Below, one piece after another: positions 6,912 to 16,016 of a DNA stretch of 64,000 nt. This DNA is from Mucilaginibacter_A sp041088075 (GTDB lineage Bacteria; Bacteroidota; Bacteroidia; Sphingobacteriales; Sphingobacteriaceae): positions 1 to 64,000 of the forward strand of contig NZ_JBGCVY010000058.1 of NCBI RefSeq assembly GCF_041088075.1, in the 5' to 3' direction. The position numbers and the translations under genes are program-made. Position 1 is the first letter of the stretch. Every line of letters begins with the position of its first letter. The notes under the pieces were generated by a model that made no database searches, was not told the origin of the DNA, and saw only the letters and a list, made by a program, of their open reading frames with translations.

Positions 6912-9380
6912 ATGCCCGGCCAATATTCCATTCAAAAAATAAGTGAAATTTTAGGTGCTAAAAACAGCATCAGCCAAGATGTTGAAATTGAACATTTGTT
7001 AACCGACAGCCGCCGCATCAATAACCCCGCAAGCTCTTTGTTTTTTGCGTTGGATGGAAAGCGCGACGGCCATTCGTTCATTCCCGAATTGTATGCTGCC
7101 GGCGTTTTTAGTTTTGTGGTGAAAGAAAATTATCAAATCCCTCAGGAACTAAGCAACGCCAATTTTATAGTGGTAAAAGAAGTATTGCCCGCCTTACAGC
7201 AATTAGCGGCTTTTCATCGCAATCAGTTTGATTTGGAAGTGATTGCGATAACCGGCAGCAACGGCAAAACCGTGGTTAAAGAATGGCTGTACCAATTGCT
7301 TTCTCCGGATAAAAATGTAGTGCGAAGCCCGAAAAGTTACAACTCGCAAACCGGCGTTCCGCTTTCGCTTTGGCAAATTGATGCGCAAAATGAATTGGGG
7401 ATCTTCGAAGCCGGAATTTCTCTGTCGGGAGAAATGGATCGGTTGGAAGTGATGATTAAACCAACGATTGGAATTTTAACGCATTTTGCTGCGGCGCACG
7501 ATGAAGGTTTTGCCAGCCGAAACGAGAAGCTGAAAGAGAAATTAAAACTGTTTAAAAACGTGCAATTGCTGGTTTACAATCAAGACCAGGTGCCAGAAGA
7601 AATTACGCAGGAATTGAACGGTCTGAAAACTTTTACCATCAGCAAAAAATCAAAACAAGCCGATTTGTTTGTTTCAAAACAGGAAACCCTTTCCGGCAAA
7701 ACCAAAATCAATGCTGTTTTTACTGGCATAAAATTGGTGTGCAGCATTCCTTTTACCGATGAAGCTTCCATAGAAAACGCTTTGCTTTGCTGGGCAACCG
7801 CGCTTGCTTTAGGCACAAATCCCGAAGTTTTAAGCCGAAGGATGGAAACACTGAATGCCGTAAGTATGCGGCTGGAACTGAAAAACGGCGCGCACAATTG
7901 TTCGGTGATTGATGATTCTTATAACTCGGATATTAACTCGCTGGAGATTGCTTTGAACTTTTTAGAGCGGCAAAAACAGCATCCCAAGAAAACGTTAATT
8001 CTGTCGGATATTTACCAGTCGGGTTTAAAAAGCGATGAATTGTACAAACAGGTTTCTACTTTAATCCAACAGAAAAAAATTGACCGGTTAATTGGCGTAG
8101 GGAAGGAGATTTCCGAAAATCAACAGGCATTTCAAATCGAGGAAAAATACTTTTTCCAGAATACAGAATCGTTGCTGAAAGAATTGCCTTCGTTACAATT
8201 TTGCGATGAAACCATTTTGTTAAAAGGTTCCAGGAGTTTTGAGTTTGAACGGATCAGCCGGATTTTATCTCAAAAAACACACGAAACAGTTTTAGAAATC
8301 AACCTCAACGCGCTTCAAAATAACCTCAACCATTACAAATCCATTTTAAAACCAGGCGTAAAACTGATGGCGATGGTAAAAGCATTTTCGTACGGCAGCG
8401 GAAGTTTTGAAATTGCGGGAATTTTGCAGTTTAACAAAGTGGATTACTTGGCCGTTGCTTATGTTGACGAAGGCGTTGCGCTGCGAAATGCAGGAATTAC
8501 ATTGCCAATCATGGTTTTAAATCCTGAAGTTACGGCTTTTGAAGAATTGGTTCAGTATCAGTTAGAACCAGAGATTTACAGTTTTAATTTGCTGGAACGA
8601 TATGCTTCTTTTATCGGCCCAAAATCAGTGGTTTCTTCTCCCGTCCATCTAAAAATTGATACCGGAATGCACCGTTTGGGTTTTGAAACCTACGAAGCGG
8701 AACAGTTGTGCCAGGTGCTTCAAGACAATCCGCAATTACAGGTCAAATCCGTTTTTTCACATTTGGCGGCCAGTGGTTCTGCAAAACACGATGTGTTTAC
8801 AAAGCAACAATTTGCTGCTTTTCAACAAGTTTGCCGGCAGATAGAAACAGCGTTGGGTTATCCTTTTATCAAACACATCGCCAATACTTCGGCCATTTCC
8901 CGTTTCCCGGAAATGCAGTTGGATATGGTTCGTTTGGGCATCGGTTTGTATGGAATTGATGCTTCGGATGATTTGCAAAGTAATCTGTTGCAACCTGTTG
9001 CTGCTTTAAAAACCAGTATTTCCCAGTTAAAGAAAGTAAAAGCCGGGGAAACAGTTGGTTACAGCAGAAACGATGCAATGGAAAAAGACGGCCAAATTGC
9101 AACCGTTCGCATTGGTTATGCCGATGGTTATTTGCGCGTTTTTGGAAATGGAAACGGCAAAATGCTCATCAACGGAAAACTGGCGCCAACCATCGGCCAC
9201 GTTTCGATGGATATGTGTATGTTGGATGTAAGCGAAATTGAGGTGGAAGAAGACGACGAAGTGGTTGTTTTTAACGAAGAACTTCGGATAGAAACGCTGG
9301 CCGAACAAGCCGGAACTATTCCATACGAAATTCTGACCAACATTTCCCAACGGGTAAAACGAATTTATTTTTACGAGTAA
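6912..9380 (+). CDS. murF-alr: Bifunctional MurF-Alr: UDP-MurNAc-tripeptide D-Ala-D-Ala ligase / alanine racemase
   Basis: An 822-residue fusion of two peptidoglycan-precursor enzymes. Residues about 1-450 are a Mur ligase: a substrate-binding start (DSRRINNPASSLFFALDG), the ATP P-loop GSNGKT at 115-120, and DDSYNSD. They join D-Ala-D-Ala to the UDP-MurNAc-tripeptide. Residues about 455-822 are a fold-III alanine racemase: the PLP lysine is K490 in MVKAFSYGSG, the catalytic tyrosine is Y717 in VGYSRND, and HVSMDMCMLDVS lies near the C-terminus. This fusion is characteristic of Bacteroidota and supplies and uses D-Ala in one polypeptide. The DUF502 gene follows 10 bp downstream and is probably co-transcribed. 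The MurF half is shorter and more divergent than stand-alone MurF, as is usual for the fusion. Confidence 0.92.
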   Translation: MPGQYSIQKISEILGAKNSISQDVEIEHLLTDSRRINNPASSLFFALDGKRDGHSFIPELYAAGVFSFVVKENYQIPQELSNANFIVVKEVLPALQQLAAFHRNQFDLEVIAITGSNGKTVVKEWLYQLLSPDKNVVRSPKSYNSQTGVPLSLWQIDAQNELGIFEAGISLSGEMDRLEVMIKPTIGILTHFAAAHDEGFASRNEKLKEKLKLFKNVQLLVYNQDQVPEEITQELNGLKTFTISKKSKQADLFVSKQETLSGKTKINAVFTGIKLVCSIPFTDEASIENALLCWATALALGTNPEVLSRRMETLNAVSMRLELKNGAHNCSVIDDSYNSDINSLEIALNFLERQKQHPKKTLILSDIYQSGLKSDELYKQVSTLIQQKKIDRLIGVGKEISENQQAFQIEEKYFFQNTESLLKELPSLQFCDETILLKGSRSFEFERISRILSQKTHETVLEINLNALQNNLNHYKSILKPGVKLMAMVKAFSYGSGSFEIAGILQFNKVDYLAVAYVDEGVALRNAGITLPIMVLNPEVTAFEELVQYQLEPEIYSFNLLERYASFIGPKSVVSSPVHLKIDTGMHRLGFETYEAEQLCQVLQDNPQLQVKSVFSHLAASGSAKHDVFTKQQFAAFQQVCRQIETALGYPFIKHIANTSAISRFPEMQLDMVRLGIGLYGIDASDDLQSNLLQPVAALKTSISQLKKVKAGETVGYSRNDAMEKDGQIATVRIGYADGYLRVFGNGNGKMLINGKLAPTIGHVSMDMCMLDVSEIEVEEDDEVVVFNEELRIETLAEQAGTIPYEILTNISQRVKRIYFYE

Positions 9381-9390
9381 AAACAGCAAC

Positions 9391-9987
9391 ATGAACCGTA
9401 TTTTCCGAGCGTTAATCAATTATTTTATCAAAGGTGTTTTGGTGGTTGTGCCAATTGGCGCGGCTATCTTTTTAATCGTTTGGATTTTTTCTTCTATTGA
9501 TAAATCATTAAACCTCAGTGATTTAATTATTACCGATCCAAAAACCGGAAAACCTATTTACATTCCGGGCCTGGGCATTTTAACCATAATTGTGGTGATT
9601 ATGATTGCCGGTGTTGTTGTAACTTATTTGATTACCGAGCCGATCTACAATTGGTTTTCACGCCTGTTCCACCGTTTGCCTTTGTTCAACTTTGTGTATT
9701 CTTCGGTAAAAGATTTGACGGAAGCTTTTGTGGGCGATGAAAAAAAGTTTAACGAACCTGTTTTGGTAACGATGGACGAGTTTGGTTTAAAACGCATTGG
9801 TTTTGTAACGCACAAAGATTTGAACGTTTTGGGCTTGCCAAACGATGTGGCCGTTTACTTTCCGTTTTCCTATTCGTTCACCGGGCAATTGGTGATTTTG
9901 CCGGCCACAAGGGTAAAACCGATTAATAAAAGCGCTTCGGAGATGATGAAGTTTGTGGTTTCGGGCGGGGTGAGCCATCTGGTATAA
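9391..9987 (+). CDS. DUF502 family inner-membrane protein
   Basis: A 198-residue protein with two strong membrane segments at about residues 14-34 (LVVVPIGAAIFLIVWIF) and 60-82 (LGILTIIVVIMIAGVVVTYLI). A soluble C-terminal part carries the family motifs PLFNFVYSSVKDL and GFVTHKDL. DUF502 proteins are widespread integral membrane proteins of unknown activity. The gene starts 10 bp after murF-alr, so it is likely in the same operon. A single repeat copy follows the stop codon. Confidence 0.85.
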   Translation: MNRIFRALINYFIKGVLVVVPIGAAIFLIVWIFSSIDKSLNLSDLIITDPKTGKPIYIPGLGILTIIVVIMIAGVVVTYLITEPIYNWFSRLFHRLPLFNFVYSSVKDLTEAFVGDEKKFNEPVLVTMDEFGLKRIGFVTHKDLNVLGLPNDVAVYFPFSYSFTGQLVILPATRVKPINKSASEMMKFVVSGGVSHLV

Positions 9988-9990
9988 ATT

Positions 9991-10012
9991 TTTATCGGTA
10001 AAAGAAGCATTA
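9991..10012 (-). repeat. Single copy of the 11-base repeat
   Basis: TAAAAGAAGCA at 9999-10009, preceded by TTTATCGG, 12 bp after the DUF502 stop codon and upstream of the thioredoxin-like gene. Confidence 0.8.
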
Positions 10013-10063
10013 TTTTCTTTTTTAAATTCTAAAATGCTTATATTTCCTAAAAAATTAGTTGTT

Positions 10064-12016
10064 ATGAAAAAACTGAAACTTATGCTTGCATTTTCAGGAA
10101 TCCTGGCCATGCAAAACCTGTTTGCACAAACCGGTGCACACTTAAACCTTTCGGATGCTTATCCAAAAGCCGGGGAAAAGATAACGGTAACTTACAATCC
10201 TGTCGGTACGCCGCTGGATGGGAAAACGAATTTAAACGCTGCCGTCTATTTTCTCGATAACAAAGATAACCCGGCGACAGATCTCAACTTAAAACCTGTA
10301 GGAAAGTTGTTGAAAGGCGATTTTGCAGTCCCTGCTTCGGCAAAAGCTTTTTTTGTAAAAGTAAGTAAGGACGAAACGATAGACGATAATGCCGAAAAAG
10401 GCTATTTGTACATGGTTTATCAGGATAAAAAACCGGTCTCAGGTGCTTATGCTTCAAAAGCATATGTATTATCAACCATTATAGGACCTGCATTGGCTAA
10501 AATAAAAATGAACCCAAAAGAAGCATTGAGTCTGTATAAACAAGAGTTTGCTGTTTATCCTCAGAATGAAAAAGAATTTCAAGCTAAATATTATACGTTA
10601 TTAGCTTCGATTAAAGATCCTGAAGTTAAACCTGTTTTCAATCAAAAGCTTAGTTCCTTAATCAAAAGTAATGACGAAAAAGATTTATTGCTAGCCGTCA
10701 ACTTAATGAGAAATGCAAAGAAGCCGACACAGGCAGACTCTTTAATGACCGTTATAAAATCCAAATTTCCTAATGGAGAACTTGTCAAAGACGAGTTGGT
10801 AGGAACATTTAGTAAAGAAAAGGACTTGACAAAAAAGGAAGCTTTGTATAACGAATTTATCAAGAAATACCCTGAGAGCACAACCGAAAAGAAAACGACT
10901 CAGGACTTCCTAAGATTTCACTTGGCAGGCACTTATTTGCGGGAAGGCAAAATGGATGATTATTACCGATGGGAAAAACAGGTAAAGGATAAATCAAACT
11001 TAGCCTACTGGTTAAACAATGTCGCATTTGACTGGGCAAAGAAAGGGGAACACCTGGACGAAGCCGCAAACATCTCAAAACAATCTTTAGACTTGACAAA
11101 AGAGAAGGTCAACAATCCCGGCTCTCAGCCTTATGCCTCTCTAAAAATGCTGAAAGAAAGGTATGAATCAGCGTATGATATGTACGCTGATACTTATGCT
11201 TTTATCCTGCTCAAGCAAAACAAACCTAAAGAAGCATTGAGTTATGAAATGCCTGTTTACGAAAGGTCAAAAGGGGTTAGTGTAGAAATTAACGAGAATT
11301 ATGCTTCAATTTTAAAAGCTGTCGGCGATACACAAAAAGCCAGACAGGTGATAGAAACAGCTATCAAAAGCGGCAAAAGTTCGGAAAGTATGAATGCCGA
11401 TTTAAAAGCCATGTATTTAAAAGCAAAAGGTTCTGATACTGGTTACGATCTCTATTTTGCTTCGTTAAAAAATGCTGCCGCAATTGCTGCAAGAACTGCT
11501 TTGGCCAAAGAAATGATCAATAAACCTGCGCCACTTTTCACCTTAAAAGATACCAGCGGAAAAGCAGTTTCGCTGGCCGATTTAAAAGGCAAAGTTGTGG
11601 TAATAGATTTTTGGGCAACCTGGTGCGGCCCTTGCAAAGCTTCTTTTCCGGGGATGCAACTGGCTGTGAACAAATACAAAGACAACCCAAACGTAAAGTT
11701 TTTATTTATTGATACTTGGGAAAACGGCGATGATTACTTGCCAGGCGTTAAAAAGTTTATTGCCGATAACCATTATACTTTCCAGGTTTTGATGGACGAA
11801 AAAGGAAGCGATAACCGGCAATCCAAAGTCATCAGCACGTTTGGGGTAGAAGGCATCCCAACTAAATTTATTTTGGATAAGGACGGTAACATCCGCTTTA
11901 AAAAAGTAGGTTTTGATGGAAATGCAGAAAGTATCCGCGATGAAGTTTCTGCGATGATTGAAATGGCAACAAACCCGGAAACGGCAAAAGGCGAAAAAGT
12001 AACAATGCTGAAATAG
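10064..12016 (+). CDS. TlpA-like thioredoxin-fold protein with a long helical N-terminal region
   Basis: I start the gene at ATG 10064 rather than the in-frame ATG at 10034, because the signal peptide MKKLKLMLAFSGILAMQNLFAQ begins there. The product is 650 residues. After a beta-rich region (about 25-130) there are some 350 residues of TPR-like helices. A C-terminal TlpA/ResA-type thioredoxin domain then carries the redox motif WCGPC (Cys521 and Cys524) and the cis-Pro segment GIPTKF. It should work as a periplasmic thiol-disulfide oxidoreductase. Large fusions of this kind are common in Bacteroidota but their targets are unknown. No cytochrome maturation genes lie nearby. Confidence 0.88.
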   Translation: MKKLKLMLAFSGILAMQNLFAQTGAHLNLSDAYPKAGEKITVTYNPVGTPLDGKTNLNAAVYFLDNKDNPATDLNLKPVGKLLKGDFAVPASAKAFFVKVSKDETIDDNAEKGYLYMVYQDKKPVSGAYASKAYVLSTIIGPALAKIKMNPKEALSLYKQEFAVYPQNEKEFQAKYYTLLASIKDPEVKPVFNQKLSSLIKSNDEKDLLLAVNLMRNAKKPTQADSLMTVIKSKFPNGELVKDELVGTFSKEKDLTKKEALYNEFIKKYPESTTEKKTTQDFLRFHLAGTYLREGKMDDYYRWEKQVKDKSNLAYWLNNVAFDWAKKGEHLDEAANISKQSLDLTKEKVNNPGSQPYASLKMLKERYESAYDMYADTYAFILLKQNKPKEALSYEMPVYERSKGVSVEINENYASILKAVGDTQKARQVIETAIKSGKSSESMNADLKAMYLKAKGSDTGYDLYFASLKNAAAIAARTALAKEMINKPAPLFTLKDTSGKAVSLADLKGKVVVIDFWATWCGPCKASFPGMQLAVNKYKDNPNVKFLFIDTWENGDDYLPGVKKFIADNHYTFQVLMDEKGSDNRQSKVISTFGVEGIPTKFILDKDGNIRFKKVGFDGNAESIRDEVSAMIEMATNPETAKGEKVTMLK

Positions 12017-12020
12017 GACA

Positions 12021-12086
12021 CTGATTTTTAGGTGATAAAAGAAGCATTGCAGTTTTAATTGCCATGCTTCTTTTATAGGGCAAATT
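12021..12086. repeat. Inverted repeat pair in opposite polarity at a convergent gene junction
   Basis: TAAAAGAAGCA at 12036-12046 is followed by TGCTTCTTTTA at 12065-12075. This is the reverse order from the palindromic copies elsewhere. It sits exactly between two converging genes and would form a hairpin with a short loop, so it may act as a two-way terminator. Confidence 0.75.
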
Positions 12087-13151
12087 TTATTTACTGATAA
12101 AAACCAATCCGGCAATGCCCAAAAAATAAACGATTAGAACGAGCAGAGAATCAATCCCCATGCGTAAGATTTGTTTTTTAGGCCGAAAAATTAAACCATA
12201 AATATAAATGGTGGTCAACAGCATTCCCAACCCGGTTAAATAAATATCTGATTTTTGTGCCAATGGCAACACTGCTTTTCCGGAAATTAAACTTGCTAAC
12301 AGAAAAAGTACCGGTAGAAAAGCATTTCCTCCAAAAATATCACTAATGGCCAGGTCGTAATCCTTCATTTTAACAGAAGTTAAGCCAGTTGCAACTTCCG
12401 GCAAAGAAGTTGCCGCAGCCAAAACCGTAGCACCAAAAAGTAGGCCCTGCATCCCAATTTGTTTGGCCATGGCATCACTGCTGATTTCCAGGGCCACACC
12501 GGCAATCAAAGTAATAACAGCACTTATTAAAAAAACGGTGATGGTTTTGCCAATTGCCGGAGGGTTTTTTTGTTGATCTTTATCCTGGCTTGCCTTGTCC
12601 GAGGCTTCTTGCTGGTCGTCTGCGTCTGCTTTTTTTACAACCCAGGGCAAGTTGTTTTTGGCCTTGCTGATTATCTTGACACCGGCAATCCAAACGATAA
12701 AAATAAGCAAGTCAACCGGTGTAATATGAAAAAATATGACTTCCGTAGGCAATTGATGGCCCATGACCACCAAAGACAGTATGGCCAAAACCAATACGGC
12801 CTCCAGTACCAGCACCAGCGAGATAGCGCGGTAAGTAAGTGGGCCTTTTTTCCCCAGCCCAAACACATCCAGCACAACCAGCACAACGGTTTGCAGGGCA
12901 ATGCCACCGAGGATATTGCCTATGGCCAGGCCAAGATTGTTTTTTAAAGCAGCGGTAATTACAATCACCAATTCCGGCAAATTCGTTACAATAGCCAGGA
13001 TAATCAATCCGCCTAAAGCTTCCCCTAACCCAAAATGTTTCGAAAGAACATCAGTAGTATCGGATATTTTGATCCCTGAAAACCAAATTGCAACTGCAGC
13101 AATGATAAAAATACCTGCCAAAAGCGGAAAAGAAAGGGAAGAAATATCCAT
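12087..13151 (-). CDS. Calcium/cation antiporter of the CaCA family
   Basis: A 354-residue membrane protein with about ten hydrophobic segments and the two alpha repeats of the CaCA superfamily. The first is IILAIVTNLPELVI with GLAIGNILGG. The second, in the C-terminal half, is VLAAATSLPEVATG with DLAISDIFGGNAF. The Glu residues of NLPEL and SLPEV are the expected cation-coordinating positions. The central cytoplasmic loop is short and charged (about 185-200, rich in Asp, Lys and Gln). It should exchange Ca2+ or Na+ against H+ or Na+ across the inner membrane. The exact ions cannot be told. Confidence 0.85.
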   Translation of the reverse strand: MDISSLSFPLLAGIFIIAAVAIWFSGIKISDTTDVLSKHFGLGEALGGLIILAIVTNLPELVIVITAALKNNLGLAIGNILGGIALQTVVLVVLDVFGLGKKGPLTYRAISLVLVLEAVLVLAILSLVVMGHQLPTEVIFFHITPVDLLIFIVWIAGVKIISKAKNNLPWVVKKADADDQQEASDKASQDKDQQKNPPAIGKTITVFLISAVITLIAGVALEISSDAMAKQIGMQGLLFGATVLAAATSLPEVATGLTSVKMKDYDLAISDIFGGNAFLPVLFLLASLISGKAVLPLAQKSDIYLTGLGMLLTTIYIYGLIFRPKKQILRMGIDSLLVLIVYFLGIAGLVFISK

Positions 13152-13189
13152 GAAAACGGAAAGTTTATTGATTGGAAACTGCTGTTGAA

Positions 13190-13897
13190 TTAGAAATTCG
13201 GCTTAAGCACGTATTTGTTATAGAAACGGAAAATATGTTCTACAGCTTCTTCCGGTGTATCTACCAATCGGTATAAATTCAAATCATCCGGACTGATATT
13301 TTTTTCTTGGCCAAGCATTTTTTCTTCGATCCAGTCGAACAAACCTTTCCAATAATCAACGCCAACAAAAACGATTGGAAAGCGGGCAATTTTACCGGTT
13401 TGGATTAAAGTGATCGCTTCAAAAGATTCGTCCATCGTGCCAAAACCGCCGGGCAAAATGATAAAGCCCTGTGAATATTTCATAAACATCACTTTGCGGA
13501 TGAAGAAGTAATCAAACTCCAGCAGTTTGTCCCGGTCGATGTATTTGTTGTGGAATTGTTCAAAAGGCAGTTCGATATTTAACCCTACGGATTTCCCCCC
13601 GGCTTCGTAAGCGCCTTTGTTAGCGGCTTCCATTACGCCTGGCCCGCCGCCCGAAATTACACCGTAACCGGCCTCACTCAGTAAGCGCGCACATTCTTCT
13701 GCCAATAAATAATACGGGTTTTCGTGGTGCGTTCGGGCCGAGCCAAAAATGGAAACACAAGGGCCGATCTTGGCCAGTTTTTCAAAGCCATCTACAAACT
13801 CGGCCATAATTTTAAAGATCTGCCACGAATCGGTAACCTTGATCTCGTGCCAGTTGCGGTTTTCAAAAGCGTGTCTTATTTTCTCGTCGCTTGTCAT
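13190..13897 (-). CDS. LOG family protein (TIGR00730, Rossmann-fold nucleotide phosphoribohydrolase)
   Basis: The product is 235 residues from ATG 13897; a TTG four codons upstream could extend it. It has the LOG-family signatures SGGGPGVMEAANKGA and PGGFGTMDE, which form the nucleotide-binding and catalytic site. Proteins of this type cleave the N-glycosidic bond of nucleoside 5'-monophosphates, including cytokinin precursors; many are misannotated as lysine decarboxylases. The substrate in this organism is unknown. It is followed at 38 bp by the antiporter gene and preceded by the sodium:solute symporter, all on the minus strand, so the three may be co-transcribed. Confidence 0.88.
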   Translation of the reverse strand: MTSDEKIRHAFENRNWHEIKVTDSWQIFKIMAEFVDGFEKLAKIGPCVSIFGSARTHHENPYYLLAEECARLLSEAGYGVISGGGPGVMEAANKGAYEAGGKSVGLNIELPFEQFHNKYIDRDKLLEFDYFFIRKVMFMKYSQGFIILPGGFGTMDESFEAITLIQTGKIARFPIVFVGVDYWKGLFDWIEEKMLGQEKNISPDDLNLYRLVDTPEEAVEHIFRFYNKYVLKPNF

Positions 13898-13924
13898 AAT
13901 TTCACTCAAAATACAAAAATTAAA

Positions 13925-15409
13925 TTAAACGGTGGTTTGCAAACTTTTACGGTGCGAAGTCAATAACAGCCCAAAAAAAGTAATTAACCCATTCACAATA
14001 ATCAGTTCATTATCAAAAACGTAGCCACCAAGGAGTTTTTTAGAAGAAGTGCTTAAAAAATAACAAACCAGCGGACTGACCAAACAAATAAACGGAACCA
14101 ACTTATCCTGAACTTGCCGGTTTTTTACGAACAAGCCGAAACTGTACAAACCCAAAAGCGGCCCGTAAGTATAACTGGCTACTTTGAAAATGGCGCTTAC
14201 CACGGCCTCATTGTTAATGCTGTTGAAAATAATAATGGTTAAAAACAGCAATACCGAAAAACCGATATGCACCCAATGCCGCAAACCTACCATTGCGGCG
14301 CTGTTGGTGTTTTCCTTTTTGTTGAAGTTTAGAAAATCAATGCAAAACGATGTGGTTAAGGCAGTTAAGGCCGAATCCGTGGTTGCAAAAGTGGCGGCCG
14401 TTAAGCCCAGCATAAACACAATGGCCGGCAAAACGCCGAGGTAATTTAAGGCGATGGTTGGATATAAATAATCGGTTTTAGCTACGCTGATACTGTTTTT
14501 AGCGGCATAAATATAGAGTAGTGCGCCAACGCTGAGGAAGAAAATATTGATCAGCACGAAAACAGCCGTAAAGCTAAACATGTTTTTTTGCGCTTCGCCA
14601 ATGTTTTTGCAGCTTAGGTTTTTCTGCATCAAATCCTGGTCCAAGCCGACCATGGCAATGGTAATAAATAAGCCGCCCAAAAACTGTTTGGTGAAGTGGA
14701 GTTTGTTGGACAGGAAATCGTTCCAGAAAAATATCTTGGAATAACTGCTGTTTTTGATCGTTTCTGCAGCTTCAAACACATTCAAATGCAAACTTCGGCA
14801 GATGAAAAAGATGGACAGAAAAACTGAACTTACCAGAAAAAGTGTTTGCAAGCTATCGGTAATGATGATGGTTTTAAGCCCGCCTTTAAACGTGTAGCTC
14901 CAAATCAAAACCAAACAAATCAAAACCGTTACGGCAAACGGAATATGGTAATTGTCGAAAATGAATTTCTGCAACACAATCACCACCAAATACAAACGAA
15001 AGGCAGAACCGATGGTACGGCTAATCAGGAAAATGCCAGCAGCCGTTTTGTAGCTCCAGGTGCCCAAAGCAGTTTCGATATAACTGTAAATGGAAGTGAG
15101 TTTAAGCCGGTAATAAAGCGGCAGCAAAACGGTGGCAATCAAAATAAAACCAACGGCATTGCCCAAAACAAACTGAAAATAAGCAAACTGATCGCCGGAA
15201 GGAGAGCCAACCCTCCCCGGAACAGAAATAAATGTAACGCCGCTCAACGCCGTGCCAATCATCCCGAAAGCGACCAGATACCATTTGGAATTTCGGTTGG
15301 CCACAAAAAAGGTATCGTTATCGGAGGAATTTCTGGAAGTGAGCCAGGAAATCAAAATCAGCACCAAAAAATAACCGATGATAAAAGCGAGCAGGATTGC
15401 GGGACTCAT
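13925..15409 (-). CDS. Sodium:solute symporter (SSS family)
   Basis: A 494-residue protein with about 13 transmembrane segments and the LeuT-like SSS fold. Supporting segments are FGMIGTALSGVTFISVPGRVG in the first helices, the family-typical GLDQDLMQKNLSC, and GLTAATFATTDSALTALTTSFCIDF, which holds the Na2-site region in TM8. It imports a small solute with sodium. The substrate class within the family cannot be assigned. It is adjacent to, and on the same strand as, the LOG gene with a 27 bp gap. Confidence 0.88.
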   Translation of the reverse strand: MSPAILLAFIIGYFLVLILISWLTSRNSSDNDTFFVANRNSKWYLVAFGMIGTALSGVTFISVPGRVGSPSGDQFAYFQFVLGNAVGFILIATVLLPLYYRLKLTSIYSYIETALGTWSYKTAAGIFLISRTIGSAFRLYLVVIVLQKFIFDNYHIPFAVTVLICLVLIWSYTFKGGLKTIIITDSLQTLFLVSSVFLSIFFICRSLHLNVFEAAETIKNSSYSKIFFWNDFLSNKLHFTKQFLGGLFITIAMVGLDQDLMQKNLSCKNIGEAQKNMFSFTAVFVLINIFFLSVGALLYIYAAKNSISVAKTDYLYPTIALNYLGVLPAIVFMLGLTAATFATTDSALTALTTSFCIDFLNFNKKENTNSAAMVGLRHWVHIGFSVLLFLTIIIFNSINNEAVVSAIFKVASYTYGPLLGLYSFGLFVKNRQVQDKLVPFICLVSPLVCYFLSTSSKKLLGGYVFDNELIIVNGLITFFGLLLTSHRKSLQTTV

Positions 15410-15411
15410 GG

Positions 15412-15502
15412 GTTTAGTTGATGGTTAATAGTTGATGGTTCATAGTAAGAAGTTGATGGTTAATAGTTGAAAGTCAATAGTTAATAGTTCATTGTTGATA
15501 GA
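15412..15502. repeat. Short degenerate tandem repeat of a GTTGATGGTT(A/C)ATA unit
   Basis: The phrase GTTGATGGTTAATA and close variants recur about six times between the symporter start and the four-helix gene stop. A related sequence reads in the complementary sense at 15930-16000. No gene fits here. Confidence 0.7.
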
Positions 15503-15515
15503 AAAAGCATAACAA

Positions 15516-15869
15516 TTAATCTAAAGATTTTTTCATATTCGTTATCATTTTGACTAAAACTTCGTGTTCATCGTAAAGTGTTTTAAACTGGATTTCATTG
15601 ATGTAACTTCTTCTTTTTGCAATAAATAAACAGCTCACCACTTCAATGGCAGAACGCAAGGCATAATTTAGAAATAGTTTGAAGGAAGCCTTTGTCTGGC
15701 CGGTTGATCCTTCTGCAATATTTAAAACAACAGAATCTGATGCTCTTTTCATTTGCGAAGAAAGCACAAAGAGTTCATCTTTTGGCAAGGTTTTACTAAA
15801 CAAAAAAACAGCCTCATTCAAATCCATTGCCTTTTTCCAAATGTTCAATTCTTCAAAACGAAATGCCAT
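15516..15869 (-). CDS. Four-helix-bundle protein (S23 / 23S rRNA intervening-sequence family)
   Basis: A 117-residue helical protein with the family's opening FRFEELNIWKKAMDL (the LxxWKKA signature), the middle LSSQMKRASDSVVLNIAEGS, and the later FLNYALRSAIEVVSCLFIA. The family was named from ORFs in rRNA intervening sequences but is mostly found as stand-alone genes of unknown function in Bacteroidota. No rRNA gene is present here. Both sides are flanked by low-complexity repeats, which suggests it is accessory. Confidence 0.88.
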   Translation of the reverse strand: MAFRFEELNIWKKAMDLNEAVFLFSKTLPKDELFVLSSQMKRASDSVVLNIAEGSTGQTKASFKLFLNYALRSAIEVVSCLFIAKRRSYINEIQFKTLYDEHEVLVKMITNMKKSLD

Positions 15870-15927
15870 AATGGTAATAATTATTTCAAAAAAAATAAAT
15901 GTAATAATATTCTGGTTATCTGCTTAA

Positions 15928-16000
15928 CCCATGAACTATAAACTAAACTATGAACCATTACTCATGAACTATCAACTATCACCCATGAACTATCAACTTT
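15928..16000. repeat. Degenerate CATGAACTATCAACTA repeat
   Basis: CCATGAACTAT, TCATGAACTATCAACTAT and CCATGAACTATCAACTTT occur in a row just upstream of recR. They are complementary in sense to the GTTGATGGTTCATAG repeats at 15412-15502, so the four-helix gene is bracketed by inverted low-complexity repeats. Confidence 0.65.
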
Positions 16001-16004
16001 TTCC

Positions 16005-16012
16005 TATTTTTG
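16005..16012 (+). promoter_or_regulatory. Candidate -7 box for recR
   Basis: TATTTTTG fits TAnnTTTG and ends 4 bp before the recR ATG. If used, the transcript would start at or near the start codon (leaderless). No convincing -33 box is seen. Confidence 0.4.
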
Positions 16013-16016
16013 CGCT

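Noticed and set aside
14846..15421. A 191-codon plus-strand reading frame opposite the sodium:solute symporter
   Set aside because: It has no domain, is rich in Asn/Gln/Lys, and overlaps a conserved membrane protein gene.
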